A DNA stretch of 64,000 nucleotides from Prevotella sp. tf2-5 (GTDB lineage Bacteria; Bacteroidota; Bacteroidia; Bacteroidales; Bacteroidaceae): positions 434,001-498,000 of the forward strand of contig NZ_FOWK01000001.1 of NCBI RefSeq assembly GCF_900115435.1. The letters are read 5' to 3'. The notes under the pieces were generated by a model that worked only from the letters and a program-made list of their open reading frames with translations, ran no database searches and was not told the origin of the DNA. Each line of letters starts with the position of its first letter. Position 1 is the first letter of the stretch. The translations under genes and the position numbers were made by a program. This document shows, in pieces, positions 53,101 through 61,466 of the stretch.

Positions 53101-56100
53101 ATGTTACCATTTTCATAGACGATATTTGGTTTATTCTTGAACAGTGTCAGAATATCATCACCCGTCAGCGTCGAAGCTTTTGGATGGTCAGTGCTTTCCG
53201 CAAAGTATGCCGTACCCTCATCGTCTTCACAATCCTGCACACAGATGTAAGTCAACTGATAGTAGGCACGCTCTCGATCTGTGTATTTATCAGACCTATA
53301 ATCGGCTATATCAATTTGTGGATTCTGTTGGATAGTATAATAGTCTGTTCCGTAGTTGGTGATGTTCAGACCACGATAGCCGTCCACGAAGGTCAGGTTA
53401 CCGTCTCCGTACAAGCCACCGATACGACCGGAACCCAGTGTGATGAGGTCGAGGTTATAAACATCATAGATAGAAGCCGTGGCATTACCGAATACCGAGG
53501 TACTGTTAGCGAAGGCGGCTTCATTGGCAGAACCCTTGGTAGTATTACCACCGGCAAATACGGCATTGTAGATGATGATGCCCTTCTTGTCTAAGTTATT
53601 CCAAGCGGCATCGTTCTTGTTGCCGAGAGTGTTTAAGTAAGAAATGGGTACATAGTCACCGACTTTATATTCGCCAAAAGCAGTCAATACCTTACAACGA
53701 GGCTCAACAAGTACCTTACAGTCCTCGGTGAGGATGTACTCGGTGCCGTCCATTACCCACTGACCTTTATTTTCTACGGCAGTAGCAGACTCTCCATTAT
53801 ACGACTGCCCAGCGTTTAGCTTAAACTTGTAATAATAGCCCTCATAATTATCGTCATAACGTTCTCCGTCTTTTATGCCAACATAGAAGTTTCCGTCTTC
53901 TTCACTGGCACCATATACATAGCCGATATCACCACCGCCAAAGACGTTACCATTGCTACCATTCATCTCAGAGACACCTTCAGAAGTACCTACTATACCT
54001 CCGTGGATGTTCACCAGTGTCTTTCCAAACACATAACCATCTGAGAACAGCGTACCGCCACCACCTAGGTTGTTGTAACCACGACCACCACCAAATACAT
54101 TACGGTGTACATGACCGTCGAACAACGTGACATTGGTGCTACCTGCCTTATAAAGACCCTGCAGTGTGCGCTTTGCCTTACCGTTGGCATCTGTTTCCTC
54201 ATGGATGACCCCACGACCTATGGCAGCAATCTCACCACCGCCGAAGAGGGAGTTACGCACATGACCACCATACATCGTGACGTTAGAGATATCCACACTA
54301 CTGTTATCGATATATCCGCCACCAAAGATACATCCACTATCATAGAGAGTTCCCAGACGACCGTCTTGTCGAGTCTCGTCATCAATCTTCTCCTGATAGT
54401 AGTCGTCTCCAACCTTTATGGTATTGAAATTACCTGTGGGAACAGTATCGAAATGACGATAACCTATGAAGCCGTTAAGCAGCGTTATATTGGTCGTACC
54501 CCATACAGCACCACCCTCACCGCCACCATAGGCGTTACGCTCAATAGCGGGAATACCGTCTAAGAAACTCGTTCCTGCAGTTTTTCCGATGATGACATGT
54601 GTCTCACCAGGAATATCATTGGTGTAAGAATCCGCAAGACCACCCATGTGATGACCTACAGAACCGGCCCAACCACCGCCATAGACGTTACGTGCCTTGC
54701 CACCCTCGATATAGGCAGTTGAGCTGGCAACAAATTTATTCTCAGCAGTACCAACAGCCAACGAGTCTTTCACAGATCCTGATGTTCCTGCGGCATAGAG
54801 GTCGAAGTCGACGATGCCACCCAACAGGTCGATATAGGTTGTACCATACACATTACCACTATGTGCCAGATGGCCATGACCTAAACCACCACCATAGCTG
54901 TAGCGGGTCACAGTCGCTCCTCTGTTGATATGAACGTTGGTGTTATAATACTTCGGACGAGTGTTGTCAACCTCCCACAGACGGTTGCTGCTTACCGGAG
55001 CTGGGGTCTCATTATCGCCAAATCCAATGTCGGTATAGCTCTCCAAACCAGTAAATAGTTTGTCTTTTCCATTGGCATCTTGTCCTAACGACGTCTTCCA
55101 TGCTGAAACCGACTCCTTATTGATGACCAGTCCGTTCTCACCACCGCCATAAACCTCCTGAACCCGTGCACCATTATTCAGGTTGACTTCCGTATATTGC
55201 GACCACGTGTTCTCACCATAACCGGCACCATAGACATTTACCAGTCCCGTCCAGTGCGTACCACCCTTCACTGGAGCATTGATATTTACTTTACCATAGA
55301 GCGTACGGCGACAGGCGTTATTACCGCCATAGATGGCACCGTCGATAGTTGCCTTGTCACTGTTAAAGTTGACGATTGCCTCGTACACGTCGCATGCCAC
55401 GTCGATACGAGGAACCTTATTGATGACGGTATTGTTCTGATTGTCCTTTGTTTCTACCTCTTCTATGTAACCATAGGCTCCACCAAAGATCTTATTACCG
55501 TGGAAGGTAGAACCGGCAGGTACGTTAATCACTGTACGACGGGTGATACCCTCCTTATAACTGCCGCCATAGACAGCATTGAGTTGTCCACGCGCCAGAT
55601 CGATGATGGCCGATGCCTTATGAGCCGTAGCTGCAGCATTGGCTATTGTCTTGTCAACACCCATGCCGACACCACCGCACTCACCACCACCAAAGACCTG
55701 AGTGGTTTGATAATACTCCATTTCATCGGGGATGTCGATAAGGATGTAGCTGCGGTTCTGCAACAGGTTCTCTTCCTTCTCGGTGAAGTATCCCTGTCCT
55801 GCGCCATAGATCTGACCGATATAGGTATAGATACTGTTACTTGCCGAAGGACGGAAGTTGATGAAGGCATTATCCATCCATGGTTTGGAGTAGCCCTTGT
55901 CAGTACGGGCCGTACCCATATTTGCTGCAGTAGTACCCTCACTGCCTGTTTTCTTTGTATGGAAATAGGCATCATACAACTCACTGGTATAGTCGTACAC
56001 ACCATAGCAGCCTCCGTAGATTTTCTCCGCGCGTCCCTTTATATACTCGATATAGGCCGAAGCCGTCAACATTTCCGTATTATGCACCTTGCCGATGGCG

Positions 56101-59100
56101 TCATATCCACCATTGGCGGTAGTACGCACACGACTCTTAAAGTCTTTACTACCTAAGATCTTTCCACCCAGGTCATTACCGCCATAGACATAGTCGCGGA
56201 CGTATGGGAAACCATTGGCACCAATATATGTCTCGGTATTTCCCATGATGTCGGCATTACAAGAACCTGCAAAGCTATTGAAGATACGTCCGTTGTCCAG
56301 ATTGACATGTGTGTCGCCGGCGATAGGACCTTCAAAGCCACCGCCATAGATGAACTCACACTCTGCCAAGGCCTCGTCGACCTTCGGAGTACCGTCAGAG
56401 TTCTTTGGATCAGCCGACTTAGGCACACCGGGTTTGTTGCTGGCACCTGCAAGATTGACATAGGTGCTGTAGTCGCCATTATACTCATAGACATATCTGC
56501 CATAAGTATCCTTGTCATCGGTGGTCACATTGTTCGTCGTTGTAGTCTTGCGCTTACCAATGGCACCTTCTTCACTACCACCGAAGATCTGGAATACATA
56601 GCCACTGTTAAGGTTTATCGTAGTACTACCCCATATCTCTGTCTCAACACCCTTACCACCGCCGAATACATTCAGCGCACGACCCAGTACGTCCATACCC
56701 TGTTGACCAAGGATGACACCAGTCTTCCTTTCTGTAATCTTATAGGTGTTGCCATAGAGTTTCTCCTCACCCGTCTTGTCGTCGAAAGCCACATCATCGA
56801 AGACGATGTCGCGGTCGACAATAGATGCATTGATATTAATGATGACGTTACCGTTGACGATACCACTGCTGTAGCAGCCTCCGTAGATGTTACCTCCGGC
56901 AAGACGACGGTAGAGGTCGTTTTCGCTGGCGTCCACGCCTTCTCCTCCAATAACGCCTGGAGCAACATTGTCTACTTCCTTGAACGACTTTGTATCAGCA
57001 TCGTAATAACGGCTGTCAACAGTGTTCCACTCCAACTGGCGGTTATTGTTTGTATCAAAAATATAGGTAGGCTTACCATCTGTCAATTTCGGAGTGTAGT
57101 CAGTATTACGCTCAATCTTCCAGCGCTTCGGTTGAATCTTCAAACCGCTGAAGTTCAGCTCCAACTTGTCGCCATGGGTGTCCGCAGGCAAGAGTACACC
57201 ACCCTGATAGGCAGCATTATAGGTCCCGCTGTTGATATAGGCATTGTTACAGCCGCCCACTACCTTATTATATATTACAATCTTATCGTCGAAGTCGACG
57301 ATGAGTTTCTTGTCACTTTCATTCGGAATCTTCAGACTACCCACGTTTCCTCCTACGAAAAGTGAACCGAAATAGGTAGAGTATGGCTTATAGGTTATCG
57401 TGTAGTCCCTTTCGCCTTCAGGCTTTGCATCTTCTGTAGCATTTTTATCGAACACCAGCTGAGGACGGATACCCATAGCAGCACCATCCATATAGGTTTC
57501 CATCTGAGTGGCATCGGTCAGATCAATCTGACTGAAGTCGTATACAGTTCCTCCAACGGTCACATTTCCAGCATACGTCTGTAGAATGCTTTCTTTCACC
57601 ATGTTCTCACCGTTATTACCCAAGAACACGTTGTCGGCATAGACATAGGAGCCAACCTTCAACTGTGCCGCTGCATTACTGCTTCCGCTCTCCAGTGTGG
57701 CACTGTTTCCGCCGCAATAGATGGCACCACCGATGACAACAGGTTTTGTTGCTGATCCACCACTGATACGGATAGACACCGACTCTGCATTGGGACGGAC
57801 ATCATTGAGCTTTTCAACAGAAGATTCTCCTGTACCAACTTCATAGTAATAGTCGCCCCATTCCACTGTACCAGCCAAGTTCGGATTGTCGGTATAGGCA
57901 TACGAGCCATTACCACCACCATACACATTCTGGTTGATACTGCTGTGGATACCTACGGCATTACCGCCATAGACATTACCGGAGATATCGTTACCGCCAT
58001 AGACATTATTGATGTTACCACCTGTAATATAGACACGAGCAGCATAATCAGCTGGGAAGGACACATCCACACCGTCAACTTTGATTGTTTCCGCAGTAAT
58101 ACGATTATTATCCGGATTGACATCTGCCTTACGGCATCCGCCATAGACGTTGTCAATCTCCATATCATTGCTGGTAACAGCCAACAGAAGACCATTATCA
58201 TGGGTCATGTTACCTGCATTACCACCGCTATATAGGTTACGGATCTTGCCTTTGATCAGGTTCCATGTAGGACGGATGGCCATCGCCACCTTATTGTTTC
58301 CGCCAAACATACTACCCATCTGGTAGGATGCGCTGGTGGCATAACTCAGATAGGGGTTGAAGCCCATCTCTGTGATACGGTCGTCGGACAACAACTCTTC
58401 TACGTTGTCTCCTGTTGCATCATCAGCCATAAGAGTACCTGTGGTTTTGTCAACCTTGATATGGTTCACCACCTCACTGGGGTTATCCGTACAGATCACC
58501 GTCTTATTTGTCACGGTAGCGTTGTTACCGCCACCGAAGACATAGACGATAGAGCCTCCGACAATTTCAAGATAGGTCTTGCCAAGCTCTGGCAATTGCG
58601 GTTGGTCATCATTCTCATAGACCTTAACAGGAGTAGCATCTTTTGTCCATATTTCCCACTTATGAGATTCACTGACAGTTTTATTCTTAACCGTATAGTC
58701 ACCGTTACTACCGCCATAGAGATTACCTATATACACCTTATGGTTGGTTGTAGTTGTGGTTTGATTAGGAGCTTCACCCGTCGTCTCGCTTTTTACTGAA
58801 CTGACGCGTACGAAGGCATTCCATGTATTGTCAATGTTATTCTGTCCCGCTGTTGTTCCAACCTTTGTCAAGGTAGTGGGCAATGGAGCTGACTCTCCTG
58901 AAACAGTCCTGATATTACCAATCGTTCCAGCGATATCATTACCACCATATACATTATTAATTAATATATAGGAAGTAGAAGGCGTATTCTCGCCATCGAT
59001 ATTAACGAAGGCTGAACCTGCAATATTCGCCATACGAGCACCACCATAGACGTTACCTGTGAAATTACCTTCACGCACGGTAACTGTGGTACTACCACCT

Positions 59101-59231
59101 GTGTCGCCGGCATTACCGCCACCATAGACGTTACCGCCAATCTTTATCTGTGCATTGACAGTTGACCATTGACCGCTGACCACTGTCAACAGCAACACCA
59201 ACAAGCTTATTATCGTATCTTTCAGTCTCAA
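47157..59231 (-). CDS. Giant VYGGG-repeat surface protein (4024 aa) with T9SS-like tail
   Basis: A signal peptide (about 28 residues, STVNAQ) leads straight into a repeat region (about residues 32-1945) with some 35 copies of (V/I/L)(Y/F)GG motifs, most followed by a Gly and then a TxVxI-type strand. This is probably a very long right-handed beta-helix. A second half without these repeats (about 1945-3940) includes Tyr-rich YYxxK/YY(C/V) segments and GLUG-like rungs near 3180-3250 (FEGTLHGDGHYISGLSQSLF). The last 55 residues (VRIVNVGGVAIANFTI ... AGVYIVRADG ... KKLALK) resemble a T9SS sorting domain. It is downstream of the 351-aa pilin-like gene by 38 nt and upstream of the 1015-aa gene by 5 nt. 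Ligand and role are unknown; an adhesin or fibre is inferred. Confidence 0.86.
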   Translation of the reverse strand: MRLKDTIISLLVLLLTVVSGQWSTVNAQIKIGGNVYGGGNAGDTGGSTTVTVREGNFTGNVYGGARMANIAGSAFVNIDGENTPSTSYILINNVYGGNDIAGTIGNIRTVSGESAPLPTTLTKVGTTAGQNNIDNTWNAFVRVSSVKSETTGEAPNQTTTTTNHKVYIGNLYGGSNGDYTVKNKTVSESHKWEIWTKDATPVKVYENDDQPQLPELGKTYLEIVGGSIVYVFGGGNNATVTNKTVICTDNPSEVVNHIKVDKTTGTLMADDATGDNVEELLSDDRITEMGFNPYLSYATSASYQMGSMFGGNNKVAMAIRPTWNLIKGKIRNLYSGGNAGNMTHDNGLLLAVTSNDMEIDNVYGGCRKADVNPDNNRITAETIKVDGVDVSFPADYAARVYITGGNINNVYGGNDISGNVYGGNAVGIHSSINQNVYGGGNGSYAYTDNPNLAGTVEWGDYYYEVGTGESSVEKLNDVRPNAESVSIRISGGSATKPVVIGGAIYCGGNSATLESGSSNAAAQLKVGSYVYADNVFLGNNGENMVKESILQTYAGNVTVGGTVYDFSQIDLTDATQMETYMDGAAMGIRPQLVFDKNATEDAKPEGERDYTITYKPYSTYFGSLFVGGNVGSLKIPNESDKKLIVDFDDKIVIYNKVVGGCNNAYINSGTYNAAYQGGVLLPADTHGDKLELNFSGLKIQPKRWKIERNTDYTPKLTDGKPTYIFDTNNNRQLEWNTVDSRYYDADTKSFKEVDNVAPGVIGGEGVDASENDLYRRLAGGNIYGGCYSSGIVNGNVIININASIVDRDIVFDDVAFDDKTGEEKLYGNTYKITERKTGVILGQQGMDVLGRALNVFGGGKGVETEIWGSTTINLNSGYVFQIFGGSEEGAIGKRKTTTTNNVTTDDKDTYGRYVYEYNGDYSTYVNLAGASNKPGVPKSADPKNSDGTPKVDEALAECEFIYGGGFEGPIAGDTHVNLDNGRIFNSFAGSCNADIMGNTETYIGANGFPYVRDYVYGGNDLGGKILGSKDFKSRVRTTANGGYDAIGKVHNTEMLTASAYIEYIKGRAEKIYGGCYGVYDYTSELYDAYFHTKKTGSEGTTAANMGTARTDKGYSKPWMDNAFINFRPSASNSIYTYIGQIYGAGQGYFTEKEENLLQNRSYILIDIPDEMEYYQTTQVFGGGECGGVGMGVDKTIANAAATAHKASAIIDLARGQLNAVYGGSYKEGITRRTVINVPAGSTFHGNKIFGGAYGYIEEVETKDNQNNTVINKVPRIDVACDVYEAIVNFNSDKATIDGAIYGGNNACRRTLYGKVNINAPVKGGTHWTGLVNVYGAGYGENTWSQYTEVNLNNGARVQEVYGGGENGLVINKESVSAWKTSLGQDANGKDKLFTGLESYTDIGFGDNETPAPVSSNRLWEVDNTRPKYYNTNVHINRGATVTRYSYGGGLGHGHLAHSGNVYGTTYIDLLGGIVDFDLYAAGTSGSVKDSLAVGTAENKFVASSTAYIEGGKARNVYGGGWAGSVGHHMGGLADSYTNDIPGETHVIIGKTAGTSFLDGIPAIERNAYGGGEGGAVWGTTNITLLNGFIGYRHFDTVPTGNFNTIKVGDDYYQEKIDDETRQDGRLGTLYDSGCIFGGGYIDNSSVDISNVTMYGGHVRNSLFGGGEIAAIGRGVIHEETDANGKAKRTLQGLYKAGSTNVTLFDGHVHRNVFGGGRGYNNLGGGGTLFSDGYVFGKTLVNIHGGIVGTSEGVSEMNGSNGNVFGGGDIGYVYGASEEDGNFYVGIKDGERYDDNYEGYYYKFKLNAGQSYNGESATAVENKGQWVMDGTEYILTEDCKVLVEPRCKVLTAFGEYKVGDYVPISYLNTLGNKNDAAWNNLDKKGIIIYNAVFAGGNTTKGSANEAAFANSTSVFGNATASIYDVYNLDLITLGSGRIGGLYGDGNLTFVDGYRGLNITNYGTDYYTIQQNPQIDIADYRSDKYTDRERAYYQLTYICVQDCEDDEGTAYFAESTDHPKASTLTGDDILTLFKNKPNIVYENGNINADYWKENGVCTIYAGRPMNTIQRADFCGVFGSRMVMQGAQDRVPEVIDYTKYTINRVREVSLNKKKCRQTDPETTEDYHGNYFGIYSVVNYLGALTSDVDFKTAVRKTDNSDDSYKQTVDDKAYGVATYEDWKKANIGNRKRNNGISHNKVALASGVYLELTTERGTGDELNEKDWGLITGVVELDLINVQTGIGGGFVYAKNEHGVRKATGKTHVTLTELNRGAVTSDDFEYKTLTTSEDKKTEWQSSGNFVHGEQTIIDDCYNISGKYKGADAVPAHYWYIQGQVYVYDQHISVYTGVPNAYSETVDIPLTITAASHGTMKLLDVRSNKYAYYSSNGVDRLKDGQKLNINDVTYQLNDSISYWDWYKLSKAEQRLFVDETYVVVDDCWIGEKEYKEGYVLLPTEYNELKSKTVIQKRKNDNGVVEDVEVPFTKMFRSSNNMSHETGYILTYKVNNPTEWNTWYTPKSGDYTSKNQTGGNDYENGPTYRLTSGAGQLLGQRAYKISDVIAQEVYDTYQTVKNNHSSDIPSEGQAIFESAYIVTEQIDISGTTTHLYPGAVLPKTEADKYTGKVKDAYVCGKTIQLSSTEFIYVNSKMTLDEKNNYLNRVNTDITAIAGKVISNMNELTDEEINALTYDQKKELRTLLQTKRDIANQITPAYYCTKAGLYGGDYYVGNKNYRGLIAWSSMSPEDRKKFTFNYDALDLLIDSKYGKRENGTQQPEGVKYQYDSEAANLAGAQANPAGYSLEQRVDYEATYNGSETATYNGVTLKNGETYRRVEYESLPNEQRHYAPINVTDTKNDIYVVKKSVTIDNKLYAVGATIDKTTFDKLSTADQNDRISTLRFTTAGTYYYCREVYTIGENGAQTPVSSASGVSGGTGGNYANTEVPVGVVIDDEIYGKLVNKQVNFTIHGIAPTETSTLYVSRDSDIDDLSKGKVITVIYEYNYEESDESGLHITPVTERHVVNIHITFKSGSPTVPDIDELPVVIPGDMLGLREPDVIPGATEVTGGGWELFESMSDAESHTNGIPYTPNTDPLYWYQDGYRLAYYALSYIGGKTYSNHVQVKVANYHDLKKVIEDKEHHYYVDIPDLERLKRNPKIYINDAANGASQLKSLFDLSVLNNPTLDSKGLISGGTFAGHAPLAEQVKNCDNLDFILRTNINHTVGWTSIANNEGECFEGTLHGDGHYISGLSQSLFNHLCGSVFNLGVTGTFTGAGIAETGSGYVENCWIKSTATADRTSQPVFGTPTGLTTDRPYRIVNCYYQENNDATYKYTNHPSTSTYGIPTRKAEHAFYNGEVTYDLNGFYLYKRYTDKHQGSNEPYKYYTVNEDNTLSAPKDIKYGDNPNYCYAGYVENRYADGDFRYEAGMIPETKEDRQLVDEDGASHFYPIWPDDYLYFGQMLTYRWNESRPHEDVPSPIVKNSGRLLDNDLNNRVYRAPAYFGNSTMSVVHFNPVVNLVAYSKPLNATDTNLKEAYPGMTAIDFAGHTEGHSSDAYKLGLNGTWFYQPLLDDDGLLGISNRDETPNLLAYAPAAYLESGYANSKTYDVLNSYFKEPDYNNYYQDGNYRCVTDATKPSSPDILGMSGVHGHLVQSNMQATTDHLLVDKQDFNAPFGYQFDTMHRMWYQRTPENFVDTSKGWDVVSLPFSAELVTTQQKGEITHFYSESHSEDGTTKVGHEYWLRYYKSGQPEGTVFKGVFNYPDAITNGDAKTVNNTFLWDYFYKAEAGHNQQDKHTDTYQTYYSEPRTLSHYPLLAAGTPYIIGFPGTTYYEFDLSGEWRAQNTYGAAPAKLDKQVITFASATGATIAISDDEQGVTQNDYTFKTNYLNQTLTADYLMNDDGNAFKKVPDGQTGNAIAFRPYFVGPTQSPSPSRRAVQQIIFDSDNSSFAFGGDKDPSEEEIGEGDLLFTIRKHEIAVTSSLNHEADVRIVNVGGVAIANFTIQPGETIERHIPVAGVYIVRADGGRIQKKLALK
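59155..59189. repeat. 7-bp tandem repeat in signal-peptide codons of the 4024-aa gene
   Basis: On the plus strand five heptamers follow each other: TTGACAG, TTGACCA, TTGACCG, CTGACCA, CTGTCAA. They lie over the end of the signal peptide (SGQWSTVNA). A change of one unit would shift the frame of the whole gene. The units are imperfect, which lowers slippage. Confidence 0.75.
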
Positions 59232-59269
59232 TGTCTTATACCTTATTATATATAATATATATTTTCTTA

Positions 59270-60325
59270 CTACTCAATCGTAAACAAATTATCCAAGTCG
59301 GCATCCGACAACTGATATATATATGTCGGATTGACTGTCAGATTGACCGTCACGCACTCTCCTCGCGAGGTGTAAAGGTTGGGGACTTTATTCTTGGCCT
59401 GACAATCCTTACGTATTAACTTTGTCCCCGTCCTGTCATACACATCGTACGTACTGAGGAGCGTGAGGTTACCACCATTGCTCAGAGTAGGAGCAAAATA
59501 GCAGAGGGAGTTCTTGATATCAGACGTTGGCAACTGCTCACCCGCTTCGCTTTCAAAGAAGGTGGCTGTGGCTTTCGTTCCTGAGGTGCTATAACTGACT
59601 GTCGTCACTGGACTTGCCCCTGGATTATTGGATGTCAGCGTAACAGTAGCAGTGGCCTTTTCATTTGTTGCCTGCAGTTCCAACTTCTTCAGTTTGATCT
59701 TACGCAAGTTATTAAAATTAGCATCTACAGAGAAGTTAAAGCTCACCGCCGCAAAGAGATGATCCATCAACACGTTGATATTATTAACATCCGATCTTCC
59801 TGTATATGCAAAGGAACCCTCTACTGGAGTCACATTCGCTGTCGCATCGCTCACGCCTGTGATGACGCATACATCCTGTGCACTGACAGCGTCAATGTTT
59901 GGCAGCGTCATGGTGATGGTACCATCGGTCTTACTGATGGTGGGCGTCATTCCGTCAAACCTCGGCATAAAACCGTATATCTCATAATTTGCTCCACCCT
60001 TCACCAGGATTGAGGAGTGCCAGGTGTTATTACTTCTACGGATATACTGTACTGATGGCGTGGGAGTTTCACTCGACATCATAAACAGTCCCACGGAGAA
60101 ATCCGTGGTAGGAGCATATATCGTAAAACCGCTTGGCGCCGCACGTCTGGATGCTGCTATATCTTGATATGATGTGGTATATGCTGTTATATAAAGGACT
60201 TGGTTATTATTAGTCTGCTGCTCGCCAGAACTATCCGACGAACAACCGGCTATCAGCATAAGGCCTATGACCATAAACCAATAACCAATAACCTTTAACC
60301 ATTCATCACCAGTTATATATTTCAT
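59270..60325 (-). CDS. Fimbrillin family lipoprotein (351 aa), pilus operon B
   Basis: A lipoprotein with lipobox LIAGC (Cys28) and a first strand LYITAYTTSYQDIA, then ASRRAAPSG (Arg60-Arg61-Ala62) as a likely processing site. The body (GFTIYAPTTDFSVGLFMM; ILVKGGANYEIYGFMP; VLMDHLFAAVSFNFSV) is characteristic of the Bacteroidales fimbrillin (Mfa-like) family. The N-terminus overlaps the end of the upstream gene by 20 nt, and its signal-peptide codons include a 7-bp repeat (60266-60300). The start is the first available ATG and could be later. The end (TYIYQLSDADLDNLFTIE) lacks the VxVxxW strand. It directly precedes the 4024-aa gene and could be a terminal or accessory subunit. Confidence 0.82.
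   Translation of the reverse strand: MKYITGDEWLKVIGYWFMVIGLMLIAGCSSDSSGEQQTNNNQVLYITAYTTSYQDIAASRRAAPSGFTIYAPTTDFSVGLFMMSSETPTPSVQYIRRSNNTWHSSILVKGGANYEIYGFMPRFDGMTPTISKTDGTITMTLPNIDAVSAQDVCVITGVSDATANVTPVEGSFAYTGRSDVNNINVLMDHLFAAVSFNFSVDANFNNLRKIKLKKLELQATNEKATATVTLTSNNPGASPVTTVSYSTSGTKATATFFESEAGEQLPTSDIKNSLCYFAPTLSNGGNLTLLSTYDVYDRTGTKLIRKDCQAKNKVPNLYTSRGECVTVNLTVNPTYIYQLSDADLDNLFTIE
60266..60300. repeat. 7-bp tandem repeat in signal-peptide codons of the 351-aa gene
   Basis: On the plus strand five heptamers read TATGACC, ATAAACC, AATAACC, AATAACC, TTTAACC. Two central units are identical. They lie within the hydrophobic signal region and, being 7 bp long, would shift the frame if gained or lost. 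Confidence 0.8.
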
Positions 60326-61460
60326 AATTCAAGTCATCATTTGTCTTCCAGTTTTTGACATATATTGAACTCAGCTCCAAGAAGCTGCCACCCAGATAGT
60401 AGGCATAGACTATCCATGTATGGTTACGCAGGAACTCACCGGCTCGTTCCATCTGGAACGACATCGGTGTCTTTTCGGTTTCATCTATCTGATACGCAAT
60501 CTTTCCTGTCACCTGCATGTCAGACTCATGCAGATAGAATGGTCCTACCTGGGTCAACTCACCTGCACTTACTGCTGCATTGATCTTGTTTTCATACGCT
60601 TGTGCCTCTTCGTCATTGTATATATACTCTGTAGGATTCTCATTTGTCTTCACTTCATCTATCTTATCCGGTGATGATAATAGCGACACCTCACTGTTTT
60701 TCCCCAACCCATTGAGTGATGAGCGAGAGAAGAGATAGCCTGCAGTTCGCATAGTATTAGCATCAAGACTGATACCAGTAATACTCAGTTTCTTGTAGCT
60801 CTCTGGACTTTCAGTCAGCTTAATATTCGAAAATACGAAACGTATCTTCGATACGACACGCGTCAAATGTACTGTGGCGATATTACTCAGCGAACCGACA
60901 CGCAATACGGGTGCATCACCTACAACATCCTGATTGAGGAGAATACCCGACATGGGCAGTCCGTCGGGCGGGACTTCGGTTGTCAATGATGTCAGTCCGA
61001 AATGGTTCTCATCAAGTTGCGCTGCATCCAACTGATCACGAGTAGTATGTTGGTCAAATGATAGTCCGCAGTTGTCTGCCGTGACATTTGCCAACACATA
61101 TACATCCACGTCAGGCTGCTGACGGGCAAAGTCATCACTCACGGCAATACGGTAGGTATCACCCTGTGACGTATTCAAAGTAGTGGTCGTGGCAGTACTG
61201 TGATAACCCACCAGATCACCGCTTTGATGTTCAAATACCCATATCTGCAGACGATGTACCGTACCCTCCTCAGTGCTGGGATCGACATATCTCACATCAC
61301 CACGCATCAGTATAGGTCGCTCAGGTGAATACACATAGATGGTAAGATAGGTAGCCTGTGGCTCCCCCGCCTCACCGTCGGAAGAGCTACAGCCCACAGT
61401 CATCAGTCCACAGCCGATGACCAGCATCCATAACCATATATGTCGTATAACACTTCTCAT
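60306..61460 (-). CDS. Pilin-like lipoprotein (384 aa), pilus operon B
   Basis: A lipoprotein with lipobox MTVGC (Cys24), a first strand (YLTIYVYSP) and ILMRGDVRY, with Arg53-Gly54 as candidate processing site. The body resembles fimbrillin subunits (LQIWVFEHQSGDLVGYHS; VYVLANVTADNCGLSF; TRVVSKIRFVFSNIKL). The end SIYVKNWKTNDDLNYEIYNW carries the VxxW strand. It is 6 nt after the 588-aa gene, and its last 20 nt overlap the 351-aa gene. It is a structural or accessory subunit; which of these cannot be decided here. Confidence 0.78.
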   Translation of the reverse strand: MRSVIRHIWLWMLVIGCGLMTVGCSSSDGEAGEPQATYLTIYVYSPERPILMRGDVRYVDPSTEEGTVHRLQIWVFEHQSGDLVGYHSTATTTTLNTSQGDTYRIAVSDDFARQQPDVDVYVLANVTADNCGLSFDQHTTRDQLDAAQLDENHFGLTSLTTEVPPDGLPMSGILLNQDVVGDAPVLRVGSLSNIATVHLTRVVSKIRFVFSNIKLTESPESYKKLSITGISLDANTMRTAGYLFSRSSLNGLGKNSEVSLLSSPDKIDEVKTNENPTEYIYNDEEAQAYENKINAAVSAGELTQVGPFYLHESDMQVTGKIAYQIDETEKTPMSFQMERAGEFLRNHTWIVYAYYLGGSFLELSSIYVKNWKTNDDLNYEIYNW

Positions 61461-61466
61461 TTCTCA

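Noticed and set aside
37510..59231. Very many near-identical short DNA words (ACCACCGCCATAGAC type) at irregular spacing, at first sight like CRISPR repeats
   Set aside because: They are the reverse complement of Val-Tyr-Gly-Gly-Gly codons inside long open frames, with uneven spacing and no conserved flanks or cas genes.
37510..59231. The 2195-, 1015- and 4024-aa genes as fragments of one broken gene
   Set aside because: Each has its own signal peptide and distinct domain order, and the middle one lacks the VYGGG repeats, so they are separate genes.
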